Shown here piece after piece: positions 19,284-29,149 of a DNA stretch of 64,000 bases. Source of the stretch: Gemmatales bacterium (GTDB lineage Bacteria; Planctomycetota; Planctomycetia; Gemmatales; Gemmataceae); NCBI GenBank assembly GCA_026004675.1, contig BPJP01000004.1:496001-560000 (forward strand), written 5' to 3'. Every line of letters begins with the position of its first letter. Position 1 is the stretch's first letter. The notes beneath the pieces were generated by a model. It did no database searches and was not told the origin of the DNA. It saw only the letters and a list, made by a program, of their open reading frames with translations. A program made the position numbers and the translations under genes.

Positions 19284-20678
19284 ATGTCTACCAAGGGGTT
19301 GATGATCGCGGGTACCCAGAGTGGCGTCGGCAAGACGACGATTACGGCGGGTTTGTGCGCAGCATGGCGGCGCCGAGGTCAGATCGTCCAGCCTTTTAAA
19401 GCGGGACCAGACTACATCGACCCCGGTTACCACCGGCTGGCTGCCAGCCGCGCGTGCCGAAATCTCGATAGCTGGATGATGTCTCGCTCTCAAGTCGAAC
19501 GACTCTTTCGCGATTCTCTCGCCGACGTCGATATAGCGGTCGTGGAAGGCGTGATGGGTTTGTTCGACGGGCTGGATTACCATAGCGAGACGGCTAGCAC
19601 GGCACAACTCAGCAAATGGCTAGGATTGCCGATCATTGTCGTTTTAGATGCAAACAAACAAGCTCGCAGTGCGGCAGCTGTGGCCAGGGGCTTCCAGACC
19701 TTTGATCCCGATCTCAACATCGCCGGCTTTGTCGTGAACAGGGTTGGGAGCGACAGCCACGGGCAAGGCGTCGCCCATGCCATTGAACAAGCGACCCGGT
19801 TGCCCGTTTTTGGTTGGCTGCCTCGCCTCGAGCAACTGACAATGGGAGAACGTCACCTTGGGCTGATTCCTGTAGCAGAATCAGCAGGCTGGAAGCAATT
19901 CATCGAGCAGGCGGCAGAGGCATGCGAAAGGTTTTTCGATATGGATCGGCTTTGGGATGCCGCGGCGACTTTAGAGAGCGCATCCAATGAAGGGCTCGCA
20001 CGCGGAGCCGCTTCCAGAGACGAAGACGTCGTGATCGCCGTGGCCAGGGACGAAGCCTTTCATTTCCTTTACGACGAAAACGTCGAGCAGCTGGAACGAG
20101 TTGGCGCTCGGGTGGTTTTTTTCAGTCCGTTACATGACAGCCGATTGCCGGCGGGCACGAAAGGAGTCATCCTTTGCGGCGGTTTCCCGGAATTATACGC
20201 TGAGGACTTGGCCGCGAACCAGGCGATGCACGCTGCCTTGCGGTCCGCTCATCAGCGAAGGTTGCCGATCTACGCCGAGTGCGGCGGCTTGATGTACCTG
20301 GCTGAATGGCTTGTCGACCAACAAGGTCGCAAGCATGCGGGGGTTGGCTTGATTCCCGGTACGGCAACGATGACGAAACGCCTGACGCTTGGGTATCGCA
20401 TCGCCCGACCGATTGGTGACACGTGGTTGGGTACGGATGACGAAGTTCGGGGTCACGAGTTTCATTATGGGAATTGGTCGGCGGGAGCGCAAGCGGTTGC
20501 CGCTGCGTATGAATTGGTCGATCCCAAGGGGAAAGTGGCCAGTCGGCTGGAGGGGGCCTGCAGTGGAAACCTGGTTGCGTCCTTTGTGCACCTCCATTTC
20601 GGGGCGAATCCGCACGTGGTTGAGCGATTCGTGTCGGCAGCCCGAGGTGCAGCGGCAGTTGCCGGCGACAACCTCTAG
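19284..20678 (+). CDS. cobB: Cobyrinate a,c-diamide synthase
   Basis: Amidates the a and c carboxylates of (hydrogeno)cobyrinate in corrin ring synthesis, using ATP and glutamine; CbiA is the name in the anaerobic pathway. The 464 residues match the family. The N-terminal dethiobiotin-synthetase-like domain has the P-loop GTQSGVGKTT (near residue 10) and the motif FKAGPDYIDPGYH. The C-terminal amidotransferase domain has GGFPELYAE, the nucleophile Cys in YAECGGLMYL, and a late His in HEFHYGNW. It follows nadA by 42 bp; no other corrin genes are in the window, so the rest of the pathway must be elsewhere if present. No cobalamin riboswitch fits in the gap. Confidence 0.93.
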   Translation: MSTKGLMIAGTQSGVGKTTITAGLCAAWRRRGQIVQPFKAGPDYIDPGYHRLAASRACRNLDSWMMSRSQVERLFRDSLADVDIAVVEGVMGLFDGLDYHSETASTAQLSKWLGLPIIVVLDANKQARSAAAVARGFQTFDPDLNIAGFVVNRVGSDSHGQGVAHAIEQATRLPVFGWLPRLEQLTMGERHLGLIPVAESAGWKQFIEQAAEACERFFDMDRLWDAAATLESASNEGLARGAASRDEDVVIAVARDEAFHFLYDENVEQLERVGARVVFFSPLHDSRLPAGTKGVILCGGFPELYAEDLAANQAMHAALRSAHQRRLPIYAECGGLMYLAEWLVDQQGRKHAGVGLIPGTATMTKRLTLGYRIARPIGDTWLGTDDEVRGHEFHYGNWSAGAQAVAAAYELVDPKGKVASRLEGACSGNLVASFVHLHFGANPHVVERFVSAARGAAAVAGDNL

Positions 20679-20903
20679 CCGGTCCTATATGATAAATGAA
20701 GCATCCAGCGCTTACTGATGCGCTCACCGTCAGCGTAAGAAACGGTGCTGGCGCTTGGATTTCAGGCAAATACGCTTGACAGCGAGAGCCACTCTGACGA
20801 TGATTTTGGCTGGGTGATTATCTCGCCGCCAGTCAACTCGGAACATGGACAGGGTCTCCCAGCCGTACCAATTTCCGAGGCTCTACACGAACTGAGGGAT
20901 GAA

Positions 20904-22898
20904 ATGAGTGTCGTTTCGATTGGAGAATCAACTCGTGCGCCGCACGAAGCCGACGCTGCCGTCGAGTCGAAGTTTCAGTATCCGGGTATTCCGACGACGT
21001 GCGACGGGGCGGAAGCGGTTGTGCATGTTGAGACGAATATCTCCCAGGCGGCAGGCGCCTACCCCATCACCAGTTCGACAACGATGGGAGGGGGGTTCAA
21101 CGCAGCCGTGATGAACGGCTATCGTAACCTCTGGGGCGATCCCCTGATGTTTTTCGAGCCGGAAAGCGAACATTCCGCGGCGACGATCTGCGAAGGGTTT
21201 GCCGTGGCCGGCGGCCGGGTGACGAATTTCACTTCCGGCCAGGGGCTCGTCCTGATGAAGGAAGTGCTTTACACCATTGCCGGCAAAAGGCTGCCCGTCG
21301 TCATGAACATCGGTGCTCGCGCTCTCACCAGTCAGGCACTGAATGTCCATGCGGGACACGACGACTTGATGAGCGTTGCTGATTGCGGGTGGGGCATGTT
21401 GTTTGCCCGGAACGCCCAAGAAGCAGCCGACCTTTGCCTCATCGCTCGTCGCGCAGCCGAGGCTAGCTATACCCCGTTTTTCAATGTTCAAGACGGATTC
21501 CTGACCACGCACACTGTGGAGACGGTTCGGCTGCCGGAAAAAGAGTTCATGAAGGAATACGTTGGCGATCCAAAAGAAAAGCTGATGAATCTGATGGATC
21601 CGGCCAACCCTATCATGTCCGGCGTTGTGCAGAACCAGGACTCCTACATGAAAGGGAAGATCGCCCAGCGTTGGTATTACGACCGGATCGAGGGCATCCT
21701 CGAAGAGTGTTTCCGCGAGTTTTATAACAAAACCGGGCGCCGTTACGATTTCCTCGAACCATATCGCTGCGACGACGCCGACTATATTCTTGTCGGCATG
21801 GGTTGCTACATGGAGACGGCCAAAGCGACCGTCGATTATTTGCGCGAGCAAAAGGGGATCGCTGCGGGATGCTTGAACGTCTGTGTGTTTCGGCCGTTCC
21901 CTGCCAGACAGATCGTTCAAGCCCTTAAGCATTGCAAGGCTTTCACGGTTTACGAGCGCATGGATGATCCGATGTCGACAACGGGTAATCATCTGACGCG
22001 CGAGATCAAGGCTGCGTTTTGCGACGCTGTCACCGGGCAAAACGGTCAGGAGCGAATCGAGCGGGTTCCCCGCATTTATAGCGGAGCTGCCGGGCTTGGC
22101 AGCCGCGACGTGCGCCCAGGCCACATTATCGCCACGTTCCAAAACATGATTCACGATGGCCAAGATTTCTTCTGCGTTGGGATCGACCATCCACTGGCCT
22201 TGAAGATGACGGAAGACCCTGATTTGCGACCGCCCGGAGGCTTCTCGATGCGGGGCCATTCGGTCGGCGGCTTCGGGTCGGTCACGACCAATAAAGTGAT
22301 TGCCACCATTGCCGGCGATGTGTTCGGCAAAGATGTGCAAGCCTATCCGAAGTATGGCTCGGAAAAGAAAGGTTTGCCCACTACTTACTACCTGACTATC
22401 GCCGATTCGCACATTATGGTGCACAGCGAGTTGGAGCACGTGAATCTCCTTTGCATCAATGATCCGACAGCGCTGTTGCATGCCAATACGCTCAACGGAC
22501 TGGTCGATGGCGGAGCAATTTTCATGCAGTCGCCTTACCACGATCCCAAAGAGGTTTGGCGACACATTCCGCCGGCGACCCGAGAGAAGATTCGCGCCAA
22601 GAAAGTTCGCGTGTATTTCTGCGATATGGTCAAAATCGCTCGTGAAGTCGCCTCGGTAGCGGACCTGCAAATGCGCATGCAGGGGATCGTACTGCTGGGT
22701 GCCTTCCTCAAGCTCACTCCCTATGCCAAAGAAAGCAAGATGTCCGACGAGCAGGTCTATGCTGGTGTCGAAAAAGCGCTGCGAAAATATTTCGGCAAGC
22801 GCGGCGAACGTGTCGTTCAGGACAACCTGACCTGCGTTAAGCGCGGCTACAGCGAATTACGCGAAATCCCGCAGGAACTGATCCAGCAAGGCGATTGA
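20904..22898 (+). CDS. Pyruvate:ferredoxin oxidoreductase, alpha-gamma part
   Basis: A 664-residue protein equal to the N-terminal half of NifJ-type pyruvate:ferredoxin (flavodoxin) oxidoreductase. The alpha region has AAGAYPITSST near the pyrimidine-binding side and the conserved FTSGQGLVLMKE; the gamma region has the glycine-rich MRGHSVGGFGSVTTNK. The enzyme reversibly decarboxylates pyruvate to acetyl-CoA and CO2 and reduces ferredoxin. The start at 20904 follows GAGGG by 5 bp; the frame is open for 53 codons upstream but that part is not conserved. Clusters and TPP site lie in the next gene, 56 bp downstream. Most NifJ enzymes are one chain of ~1170 residues, so this is a split version. 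Confidence 0.88.
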   Translation: MSVVSIGESTRAPHEADAAVESKFQYPGIPTTCDGAEAVVHVETNISQAAGAYPITSSTTMGGGFNAAVMNGYRNLWGDPLMFFEPESEHSAATICEGFAVAGGRVTNFTSGQGLVLMKEVLYTIAGKRLPVVMNIGARALTSQALNVHAGHDDLMSVADCGWGMLFARNAQEAADLCLIARRAAEASYTPFFNVQDGFLTTHTVETVRLPEKEFMKEYVGDPKEKLMNLMDPANPIMSGVVQNQDSYMKGKIAQRWYYDRIEGILEECFREFYNKTGRRYDFLEPYRCDDADYILVGMGCYMETAKATVDYLREQKGIAAGCLNVCVFRPFPARQIVQALKHCKAFTVYERMDDPMSTTGNHLTREIKAAFCDAVTGQNGQERIERVPRIYSGAAGLGSRDVRPGHIIATFQNMIHDGQDFFCVGIDHPLALKMTEDPDLRPPGGFSMRGHSVGGFGSVTTNKVIATIAGDVFGKDVQAYPKYGSEKKGLPTTYYLTIADSHIMVHSELEHVNLLCINDPTALLHANTLNGLVDGGAIFMQSPYHDPKEVWRHIPPATREKIRAKKVRVYFCDMVKIAREVASVADLQMRMQGIVLLGAFLKLTPYAKESKMSDEQVYAGVEKALRKYFGKRGERVVQDNLTCVKRGYSELREIPQELIQQGD

Positions 22899-22954
22899 TT
22901 CGCCCTCGGGACAACGGAACGATTCAACAGGTAATGAATCCGCAAGGAGAAGAT

Positions 22955-24604
22955 ATGGTTTTGACCAACGGACACACCACGTCATCGATCAATGAAGCCA
23001 GCGAAAAAGACCCCTACAACAACAATTGCTATGGCACGTTGGTCGATTCCGGCTACAAGATGGTGAGCCTGCCGGTTCTCGACGTGCAGGACTTCAACGA
23101 GCGCATTATACGCGGCTACGAAGAGGGCTGGGGTGAAAAGGAATTGCCTGCCGATTTGTCGGTGGCGCGCTCCCTCGTGCCAGCGGGGACGGCTACGTTG
23201 CGCGATTTCAGCAATATTTCTCCCGAAATTCCAAAGTACATCCCCGAAAATTGTACCGCTTGCATGGATTGCGTTACCGAATGCCCCGATACCGCGATCC
23301 TTGGCAAAGTTCTCGGCGAAGATGAACTTGAAGAACGCCTGAAAACCATTCCCGAAGCCGATCGGGAAATGTACCGCGCCCAGTGGGCCAAAACCAAGAA
23401 ATATTACGACGCCGGCAAGAAGAAAGGACTGCCCGGCGGCATGTTCCAGATCATCATCGATCCGAGCAAGTGCAAGGGCTGTGCCGAGTGCGTCACGGTC
23501 TGCGATGACGATGCCTTGAAAATGGTCACGAAGACCGATGAAGTGATGGAGATGTGCCGCAAGAGTCATCGCTACTTCAAGAACATGGGGCCGTCCAACG
23601 AAAAATACATCAATGACAATCTGCTTATTGACATGATGCTCAAAGAGCAGACGCACATTTACGTTGGCGGTGCGGGTTCATGTGCGGGTTGCGGCGAAGG
23701 CACTGCCTTGCGCATGCTTTGTGCCGCCACGGGTGCGAAATACGGGGACCAATGGGGCATCGTCGCCGCCACCGGATGCAACACGGTTTATACTTCGACC
23801 TATCCGTATAACCCGTATCTTGTGCCGTGGACCAATTCCCTCTTTGAAAACGCACCGGCTGACGCTATCGGCGTCCGCATGCGCTGGGACCAAATGGGTT
23901 GGCAGGACAAACCGATCTGGTGTATCGGCGGCGACGGCGCCATGTACGACATCGGCTTCCAGTCCTTGTCACGCATGCTCGCCAGCGGCATGAATATCAA
24001 AGTGTTCGTGCTTGATACGCAAGTTTACTCGAACACTGGAGGCCAGGCATCGACCTCCAGCTATACGGGGCAAAACACCAAGATGTCGGTCCACGGCAAG
24101 GTGCTTGGCGGCAAACAGGAGCGGCGCAAGGAGATCGCCCAAATCGCCATGATGCATCCGCGCACATACGTCGCGCAAACGACTTGCGCTCACGTCAACC
24201 ACTTCTATAAAGCCGTCCTGGGCGCACTGGAATTCGATGGACCGGCTGTCATCAGCTGTTATACCACCTGTCAGCCTGAACACGGTGTGGCCGACAACAT
24301 GGCCGCTGACCAGGCCCGGCTGGCGGTCGATAGCCGAGCCTTCCCTCTCCTCGTCTACGATCCACGCAAAGGAGACACCATCCGCTCCAGGCTATCTCTG
24401 TTGGGCAATCCCAACATGAAAGAAGACTGGTACGTTCATCCCAAAACCGGCGAAGAAATCACCTTCATCGATTTCGCACGCAGCGAAGGACGGTTCGCCA
24501 AACATTTCGACAAGGATGGCAACCCCTCTCCCGTTTTGCTGCAAGCAAAACAGGATCGCTTGGAAAACTGGCGACTGCTCCAGGAGCTTGCCGGGTTGCG
24601 CTAA
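22955..24604 (+). CDS. Pyruvate:ferredoxin oxidoreductase, delta-beta part
   Basis: A 549-residue protein equal to the C-terminal half of NifJ. Two ferredoxin-type cluster motifs (CTACMDCVTECP and CKGCAECVTVC) occupy about residues 100-210, separated by a ~60-residue helical insert. The TPP-binding domain follows with the cluster-proximal GSCAGCGEGTA, the Mg-TPP motif GDGAMYDIGF and the Asn of VYSNTGGQ. The ATG at 22955 has AAGGAG 5 bp ahead, so this is a separately initiated gene, not a frameshift product of the first; an in-frame TTG at 22895 is unlikely. Together the two genes make a complete enzyme. The stop is followed by a strong hairpin. Confidence 0.9.
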   Translation: MVLTNGHTTSSINEASEKDPYNNNCYGTLVDSGYKMVSLPVLDVQDFNERIIRGYEEGWGEKELPADLSVARSLVPAGTATLRDFSNISPEIPKYIPENCTACMDCVTECPDTAILGKVLGEDELEERLKTIPEADREMYRAQWAKTKKYYDAGKKKGLPGGMFQIIIDPSKCKGCAECVTVCDDDALKMVTKTDEVMEMCRKSHRYFKNMGPSNEKYINDNLLIDMMLKEQTHIYVGGAGSCAGCGEGTALRMLCAATGAKYGDQWGIVAATGCNTVYTSTYPYNPYLVPWTNSLFENAPADAIGVRMRWDQMGWQDKPIWCIGGDGAMYDIGFQSLSRMLASGMNIKVFVLDTQVYSNTGGQASTSSYTGQNTKMSVHGKVLGGKQERRKEIAQIAMMHPRTYVAQTTCAHVNHFYKAVLGALEFDGPAVISCYTTCQPEHGVADNMAADQARLAVDSRAFPLLVYDPRKGDTIRSRLSLLGNPNMKEDWYVHPKTGEEITFIDFARSEGRFAKHFDKDGNPSPVLLQAKQDRLENWRLLQELAGLR

Positions 24605-24627
24605 ACGACAAAACATCCTAAGTCGAT

Positions 24628-24663
24628 GGACGCGGCGTTCGACCAACGTCGAATGCCGCGTTC
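24628..24663. terminator. Strong hairpin after the PFOR genes, lacking a clear U-run
   Basis: Stem CGCGGCGTTCGAC (24631-24643) and GTCGAATGCCGCG (24648-24660), 13 bp with one G-U pair, closed by loop CAAC and extendable by up to 3 bp. It is followed by TTCGCGCTGG rather than a T run, so it may be a weak terminator, an mRNA 3-prime stabiliser or a protein-binding dyad. Confidence 0.5.
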
Positions 24664-24807
24664 GCGCTGGTGTCGCCGCTTTTTCAGTTGCTTCGACCCC
24701 TCTGCATCTATCTGACTGTTCTGGTTCACGTTCTATCCGGCGGCAATCGTCTACTGGCGGCCCGACGCCGCGGCAACTGGAACATCGCGCTTCGGCGAGG
24801 CTTCGTG

Positions 24808-24823
24808 ACCGTCAACTGACGGT
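24808..24823. repeat. 16-bp dyad ACCGTCA-AC-TGACGGT (copy 1)
   Basis: Perfect 7-bp inverted arms around AC, preceded by CGGCGAGGC. Two related copies occur at 58546 and 58600, the second also preceded by CGGCGAGGC. It sits in the 330-bp gap between the PFOR and FHA-SpoIIE genes. Confidence 0.5.
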
Positions 24824-24934
24824 GTTCTCGACACGGGGCGGCATGCCATGACAAAATGATGTTGTTAATTGCTATCGCAAATGATTGATAAAAGACCATA
24901 GCATTTCGCGGTCGGTTTGGTTACAAGGAAAGTT

Positions 24935-26567
24935 ATGGCAGCGTTGGTCACGACGAAAGGCCCGAACACCGGACGGAGATTTCTCCTCGAGCAGCCGTCG
25001 ATGGAGATTGGCCGCAGTTCGACCGCGGCCATCTGCTTGGAATCGCAGGCAGTCAGCCGGCATCACGCCCGCATCCTCAGCGAAAATGGCGAGTTTTTCG
25101 TCGAAGATTTGGGCAGCAGTAACGGCACGTATCTCAATGGCAAGCGAATCGAAGCACGCACTCCGATTACCGAAAAAGATGTGCTTCAAGTTGGCCCGTA
25201 TGTTTTTTCGCTGCGAAAATCGTTGACGCCCACACCGTCAGACAGCGACATGGTGATCCGCACCGAGGTGGCAGCGGACCCGTCCGATCAGTTTCTGATC
25301 AGCAACGATCCGTCGCATCAGCTGCAGGTCATTCTCGAGATTGCCGCCCATTTGGGCCGAACTCTTGATATCGACGAGTTGCTTGACAAGCTTGTCGCTC
25401 ATCTGCTGATTCTGTTTCCTCAGGCCGACCGGGGAATGGTCCTTCTTTGCGAAGAGGGCGACAAGCTGGAGGTTCGAGCCCAGCGTGCTCGCCGAATGGC
25501 CGACGAGAACACCGTTCTTTATAGTCGGACGATTGTCAAGCGGGCTCTGGATGAAGGCGTCGGAATCCATAGCGAAGACCTGAGGGCTGACGATCGCTTC
25601 CAATCAAGCACGACGATTACCACGCTCAACCTGCGTTCGATGCTATGCGTTCCGATGATCGGACAGGACGGGCAGCGTTGGGGCGTGATTCAGCTGGATC
25701 GCTTTCGTCCGGGACGAGCTTTCACGGAAAGCGATCTGCAATTGCTAACCGCCGTGGGACTCCAGGTCGGGGTGGTTCTGGAAAATGCCGCCTTGCATGC
25801 CGAGTTGCTGCGGGAGGAAAGGTTGAGGCAGGAGGTGGCGCTGGCCCGGGAAATCCAGCAGAGCTTTTTGCCCGATACGTTCCCCGATGCGGGCAAGCAC
25901 GGCTTCGAAATGTTCGCCCGAGTGATACCGGCACGGGAGGTGGCCGGCGATCTCTATGATTTCATTACCTTGCCCGACGGTCGGCTGGCATTCTTCATTG
26001 GCGACGTTTCGGGCAAAGGGATGCCGGCGGCATTGTTCATGATGGCGGTGCGCATTTTGGGTCGCCATCTGGCCCACGAGGGAAATCTTCCGGCGTCTAC
26101 GCTTTATCGTTTGAACTTCGCGCTGGCTGCTGACAATCCATCGGGAATGTTCGTCACGCTATTGCACGGCATCTACACGCCCGCGACGGGCGAACTGATC
26201 ATCGCCTCGGCTGGTCATCCCGCGCCGCTATTACGCCGGGCCAGCGGGCAAATCGAGCCATTACCTCTCCCTGCGGGCCGATTGCTGGGCTTCGAAGACA
26301 TGAAACTCAACCTTCAGGATGCCCGGTTCCAGTTGAATATCCATGATACGTTGATCGCGTTTACGGACGGCTTTGTCGAAGCACGTTCGCCAGCTCGTGA
26401 CCGCGAATTCGGTATCGAACAGCTCAAAAAAGTGTTCGCGTCCCTTGACGCCCGCGTTTCCCCTCGAATCAGCCGCCACGAAAGCGAGGGAAGCGGTCGA
26501 TCGTTTCACCCAAAGCACCGAATTACAAGACGATCTGACTTTGTTTCTTCTTCGTCGGGTTCGCTGA
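24935..26567 (+). pseudogene. FHA-GAF-SpoIIE (PP2C) phosphatase, split by a one-base frameshift
   Basis: A signalling protein of about 543 residues if joined. Residues ~1-90 are an FHA domain with the phosphothreonine-binding motifs IGRSS, SRHHARI and GSSNGTYLNG. Residues ~130-290 are a GAF domain. Residues ~300-540 are a SpoIIE/RsbU-type PP2C phosphatase (AREIQQSFLP, VAGDLYDF, GDVSGKGMPAA, ASAGHPAPLL, FTDGFVEAR). Such proteins dephosphorylate anti-anti-sigma factors. Near 26460 the frame shifts: removing one C of the run 26460-26463 joins ASLDARVS to LESAATKAREAVDRF, which ends at the TGA 26565-26567, the normal family end. Without the correction the frame would run into antisense of rho. 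ATG at 24935 follows AAGGA. It is convergent with rho, 8 bp apart. Confidence 0.8.
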
Positions 26568-26575
26568 GCGTCGAC

Positions 26576-28018
26576 CTACGACAGATTCATGTTCATCAGG
26601 AATTCGGTGTTGGACCTGGTCTTGCGCAGTCTGGAAGTCAGCATTTCCATCGCTTCGACAGGATGCATGTCGCTCAATACGCGGCGCAAAGCACGGACTC
26701 GTTCGACTTCGTCCGGATGGAGCAGCAATTCTTCTTTGCGAGTTCCGGAACGATTGATGTCGATCGCCGGCCATACGCGCTTGTCGACCAAACGACGGTC
26801 CAGATGCAGCTCCATGTTGCCGGTGCCTTTGAATTCCTCGAAGATGACCTCATCCATTCGGCTTCCGGTGTCAATGAGAGCAGTCGCGAGGATGGTAAGG
26901 CTGCCGCCGTCTTCGACGTTACGGGCCGCACCGAAAAAACGCTTTGGTTTTTGCATGGCATTGGAGTCGAGACCGCCGCTGAGCAGTTTTCCACCGGAAG
27001 GCGCTTCAGTGTTGTGTGCTCGGGCCAGGCGCGTGATCGAATCCAGCAGGATGACGACGTCTCGTCCTCCTTCAACCATGCGTTTGGCTTTCTCGAGAGC
27101 GATCTCGCTGACATGGATGTGTTCTTCCGCGGGTTCGTCAAAGGTGCTGGCGACGACTTCGGCAGTTGGTCCCGCAACCGTGCGCAACATGTCGGTGACT
27201 TCCTCCGGGCGTTCATCGACAAGGAGCACGATGATGTAGCATTCGGGGTGATTGCGACGAATGCTCAAGGCTATTTTTTGCAATAATACGGTTTTGCCGG
27301 CTCGTGGCGGCGACACAATCAGCCCCCGTTGCCCTTTGCCGATCGGCGTCACCAGGTCGACGACGCGCATATCGATCTGATCGGGTTCGGTTTCGAGAAC
27401 AATACGCTGGTTGGGATGGACCGGCGTCAGGTCCTCGAAGATGGTCCCGGAGCGCCTCTGGTTGGAAGGCTCGCCGTTGATGGTTTCCACTTGCATCAAG
27501 GCGAAATTCTCCTGGCCGTCGACGGGCAGGCGAATCGGGCCTTCAACTACCAATCCGGTTTTCAGTCCAAGGCGGCGAATCTGGCTCGGTGAAACATAAA
27601 TATCTTCAGGAGAAGCAAGATAGTTGTGGGCGACACTGCGGAGAAAGCCGTAGCCATCGGGCAAGACTTCAAGCGTGCCGGAGCCAAGCACGGTTTCGCC
27701 ACGTTCGACCTGTCGGCGAACAATCGCAGCGATGAGCTGTCCCCTGTTCATGCCAGTGTGGTCGGTAATGCCCTCTCGCTCCGCCACGCTGAATAATCCC
27801 GGCATGGGCAGGCGATAGAGATCGTCTAGACGATGGATCTTTCGTTGATCTGGTTGTTCCGTCAGCTCCGAAGGCTTGTCGGCTGATTCAGGTTTTGCCG
27901 ATGGTTCCGCCGCTCGTTTGTTGGCATTGGCGGCAGATTTGGCCTGAGAGGACGAGGATGAACGAGAAGATCGTCTTCGAGTGGTTTGGGGTCCGTCGTC
28001 ACCCCGAGCGACGGCCAT
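26576..28018 (-). CDS. rho: Transcription termination factor Rho
   Basis: Hexameric RNA-dependent helicase that ends transcription of untranslated RNA. The 480 residues include an N-terminal low-complexity tail of ~65 residues rich in Ser, Arg, Ala and Lys, then the Rho N-domain ([12 protein letters not shown]), the RNA-binding cold-shock-like fold ([30 protein letters not shown]), and the RecA-like ATPase with P-loop [11 protein letters not shown], Walker [16 protein letters not shown] and the Q/R-loop region [18 protein letters not shown]. Basic Ser/Arg-rich tails are common in Rho of high-GC and planctomycete lineages. It has a long 351-bp upstream gap, consistent with a leader. Confidence 0.97.
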   Translation of the reverse strand: MAVARGDDGPQTTRRRSSRSSSSSQAKSAANANKRAAEPSAKPESADKPSELTEQPDQRKIHRLDDLYRLPMPGLFSVAEREGITDHTGMNRGQLIAAIVRRQVERGETVLGSGTLEVLPDGYGFLRSVAHNYLASPEDIYVSPSQIRRLGLKTGLVVEGPIRLPVDGQENFALMQVETINGEPSNQRRSGTIFEDLTPVHPNQRIVLETEPDQIDMRVVDLVTPIGKGQRGLIVSPPRAGKTVLLQKIALSIRRNHPECYIIVLLVDERPEEVTDMLRTVAGPTAEVVASTFDEPAEEHIHVSEIALEKAKRMVEGGRDVVILLDSITRLARAHNTEAPSGGKLLSGGLDSNAMQKPKRFFGAARNVEDGGSLTILATALIDTGSRMDEVIFEEFKGTGNMELHLDRRLVDKRVWPAIDINRSGTRKEELLLHPDEVERVRALRRVLSDMHPVEAMEMLTSRLRKTRSNTEFLMNMNLS

Positions 28019-28369
28019 GGTTGTTCCTCCATTGCTAATCGGGTTCTACACTTGAACCGATCGGTTTTACGAATCTCCGGTCTCGCTGCCGGTGATCAGA
28101 TACCCGAGTCATACGGGATCGACCTTGGCAGGTAGCTTTTGCCCAAGCGAGACAAGTCAAGACGCGCACACTTGCGCTTGAAAGACACGCTCTTTCGAGG
28201 GTTGAGGCTCGTCACGAGGATCCCGGTTTGTATGAATGGGACTGCCTGCGGACGAATCGCGAATCCTCATTTTCTATTTTAGCAAGCCGGCTATAAGAAT
28301 CCAGCACAATTAGCGTAAAACTGCTGTCTGTCGTCTGCGCTTGAGAAAGCTCCGTCATTCCGAGAACGT
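28019..28369. other. Leader region upstream of rho
   Basis: A 351-bp gene-free stretch between the response regulator stop and the rho start, both on the minus strand. In other bacteria rho has an autoregulated leader; here I see no convincing promoter, hairpin with U-run or leader ORF. Confidence 0.45.
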
Positions 28370-29020
28370 CTAATGCGGTGTAACCAGTCCCACGCGGATG
28401 GCATATCGCACCAGACCGGGAAGATCAAAGATGTTGAGGCGATCCATGATTTGTGCCCGATGCGCTTCTACTGTCTTGACACTGATCTGGAGCTTGCTGG
28501 CGATCGCGCGTGTTGTTTCTCCCTCGGCGAGTAATTGCAGAATCTCTCGCTGCCTCAGAGTGAGAAGGTCAGCGACATCCCGGTTTTCCGACGTCCGTTG
28601 CAAGTACTGCACCAACCTCTTCTGGGAAATAGAGGGAACGACGCAGGTCGCTCCTTGGGCTACCTGTCCGATGGCCGACTGCAATTCGTTGCTGGAACAT
28701 TGTTTCAACATGTAACCTGCCGCACCGGCTCGCAAAGCCTGGCAGATGTATTCCTCGTTGGCGTGCATCGACAACATGAGGACACGAACACCGGGAAATT
28801 CGCGAACGATGTGTTCGGTTGCCTGCAGGCCATTCATGCTCGGCATCGCTACATCCATAAGAACCACGTCGGGTTTGTGCTCGGCGATTTGCTGCAGTGC
28901 TTCCCGACCGTCGGATGCTTCTCCGACAATGTCAATTCCTTTCGCCGAACCCAATACGGCACGCAGCCCTTCTCGAATGAGCTTGTGGTCGTCTACCAGC
29001 AGTACCCGGATCCGTTTCAT
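28370..29020 (-). CDS. NarL/FixJ-family response regulator
   Basis: A 216-residue two-domain regulator. The receiver domain (1-120) has the acidic pair D10-D11, phospho-acceptor D56 in VVLMDVAMP and the Lys of GYMLKQ. The LuxR-type HTH (about 150-212) has LTLRQREILQLLAEG and the recognition helix SVKTVEAHRAQIMDRL. Such regulators bind DNA as dimers when phosphorylated. No histidine kinase gene is next to it, so the partner is unknown. The HTH is complete. Confidence 0.93.
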   Translation of the reverse strand: MKRIRVLLVDDHKLIREGLRAVLGSAKGIDIVGEASDGREALQQIAEHKPDVVLMDVAMPSMNGLQATEHIVREFPGVRVLMLSMHANEEYICQALRAGAAGYMLKQCSSNELQSAIGQVAQGATCVVPSISQKRLVQYLQRTSENRDVADLLTLRQREILQLLAEGETTRAIASKLQISVKTVEAHRAQIMDRLNIFDLPGLVRYAIRVGLVTPH

Positions 29021-29149
29021 CAGACTTCCGATGGCGACTTGGCTAATGGTTGAATGCTGCTGTTTTGAAACACGTTTGCCTCGCAGGTTTATATGATCAC
29101 TTTAACGAAGATGGCCGGATAAATTGTACCCCTATCTTGACAATCTGCC

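Noticed and set aside
20679..20903. Possible upstream extension of the PFOR gene from 20745
   Set aside because: Not conserved and preceded by no ribosome-binding site; GAGGG precedes the ATG at 20904.
20928..22670. 580-codon open frame antisense to the PFOR alpha-gamma gene
   Set aside because: A shadow of codon bias on the opposite strand; the sense strand is a recognised enzyme and the antisense protein shows no motif or start signal.
26568..27286. Apparent 789-residue protein extending past 26567
   Set aside because: After the frameshift the frame reads antisense of rho and loses all PP2C similarity; the other frame gives the normal family end at 26567.
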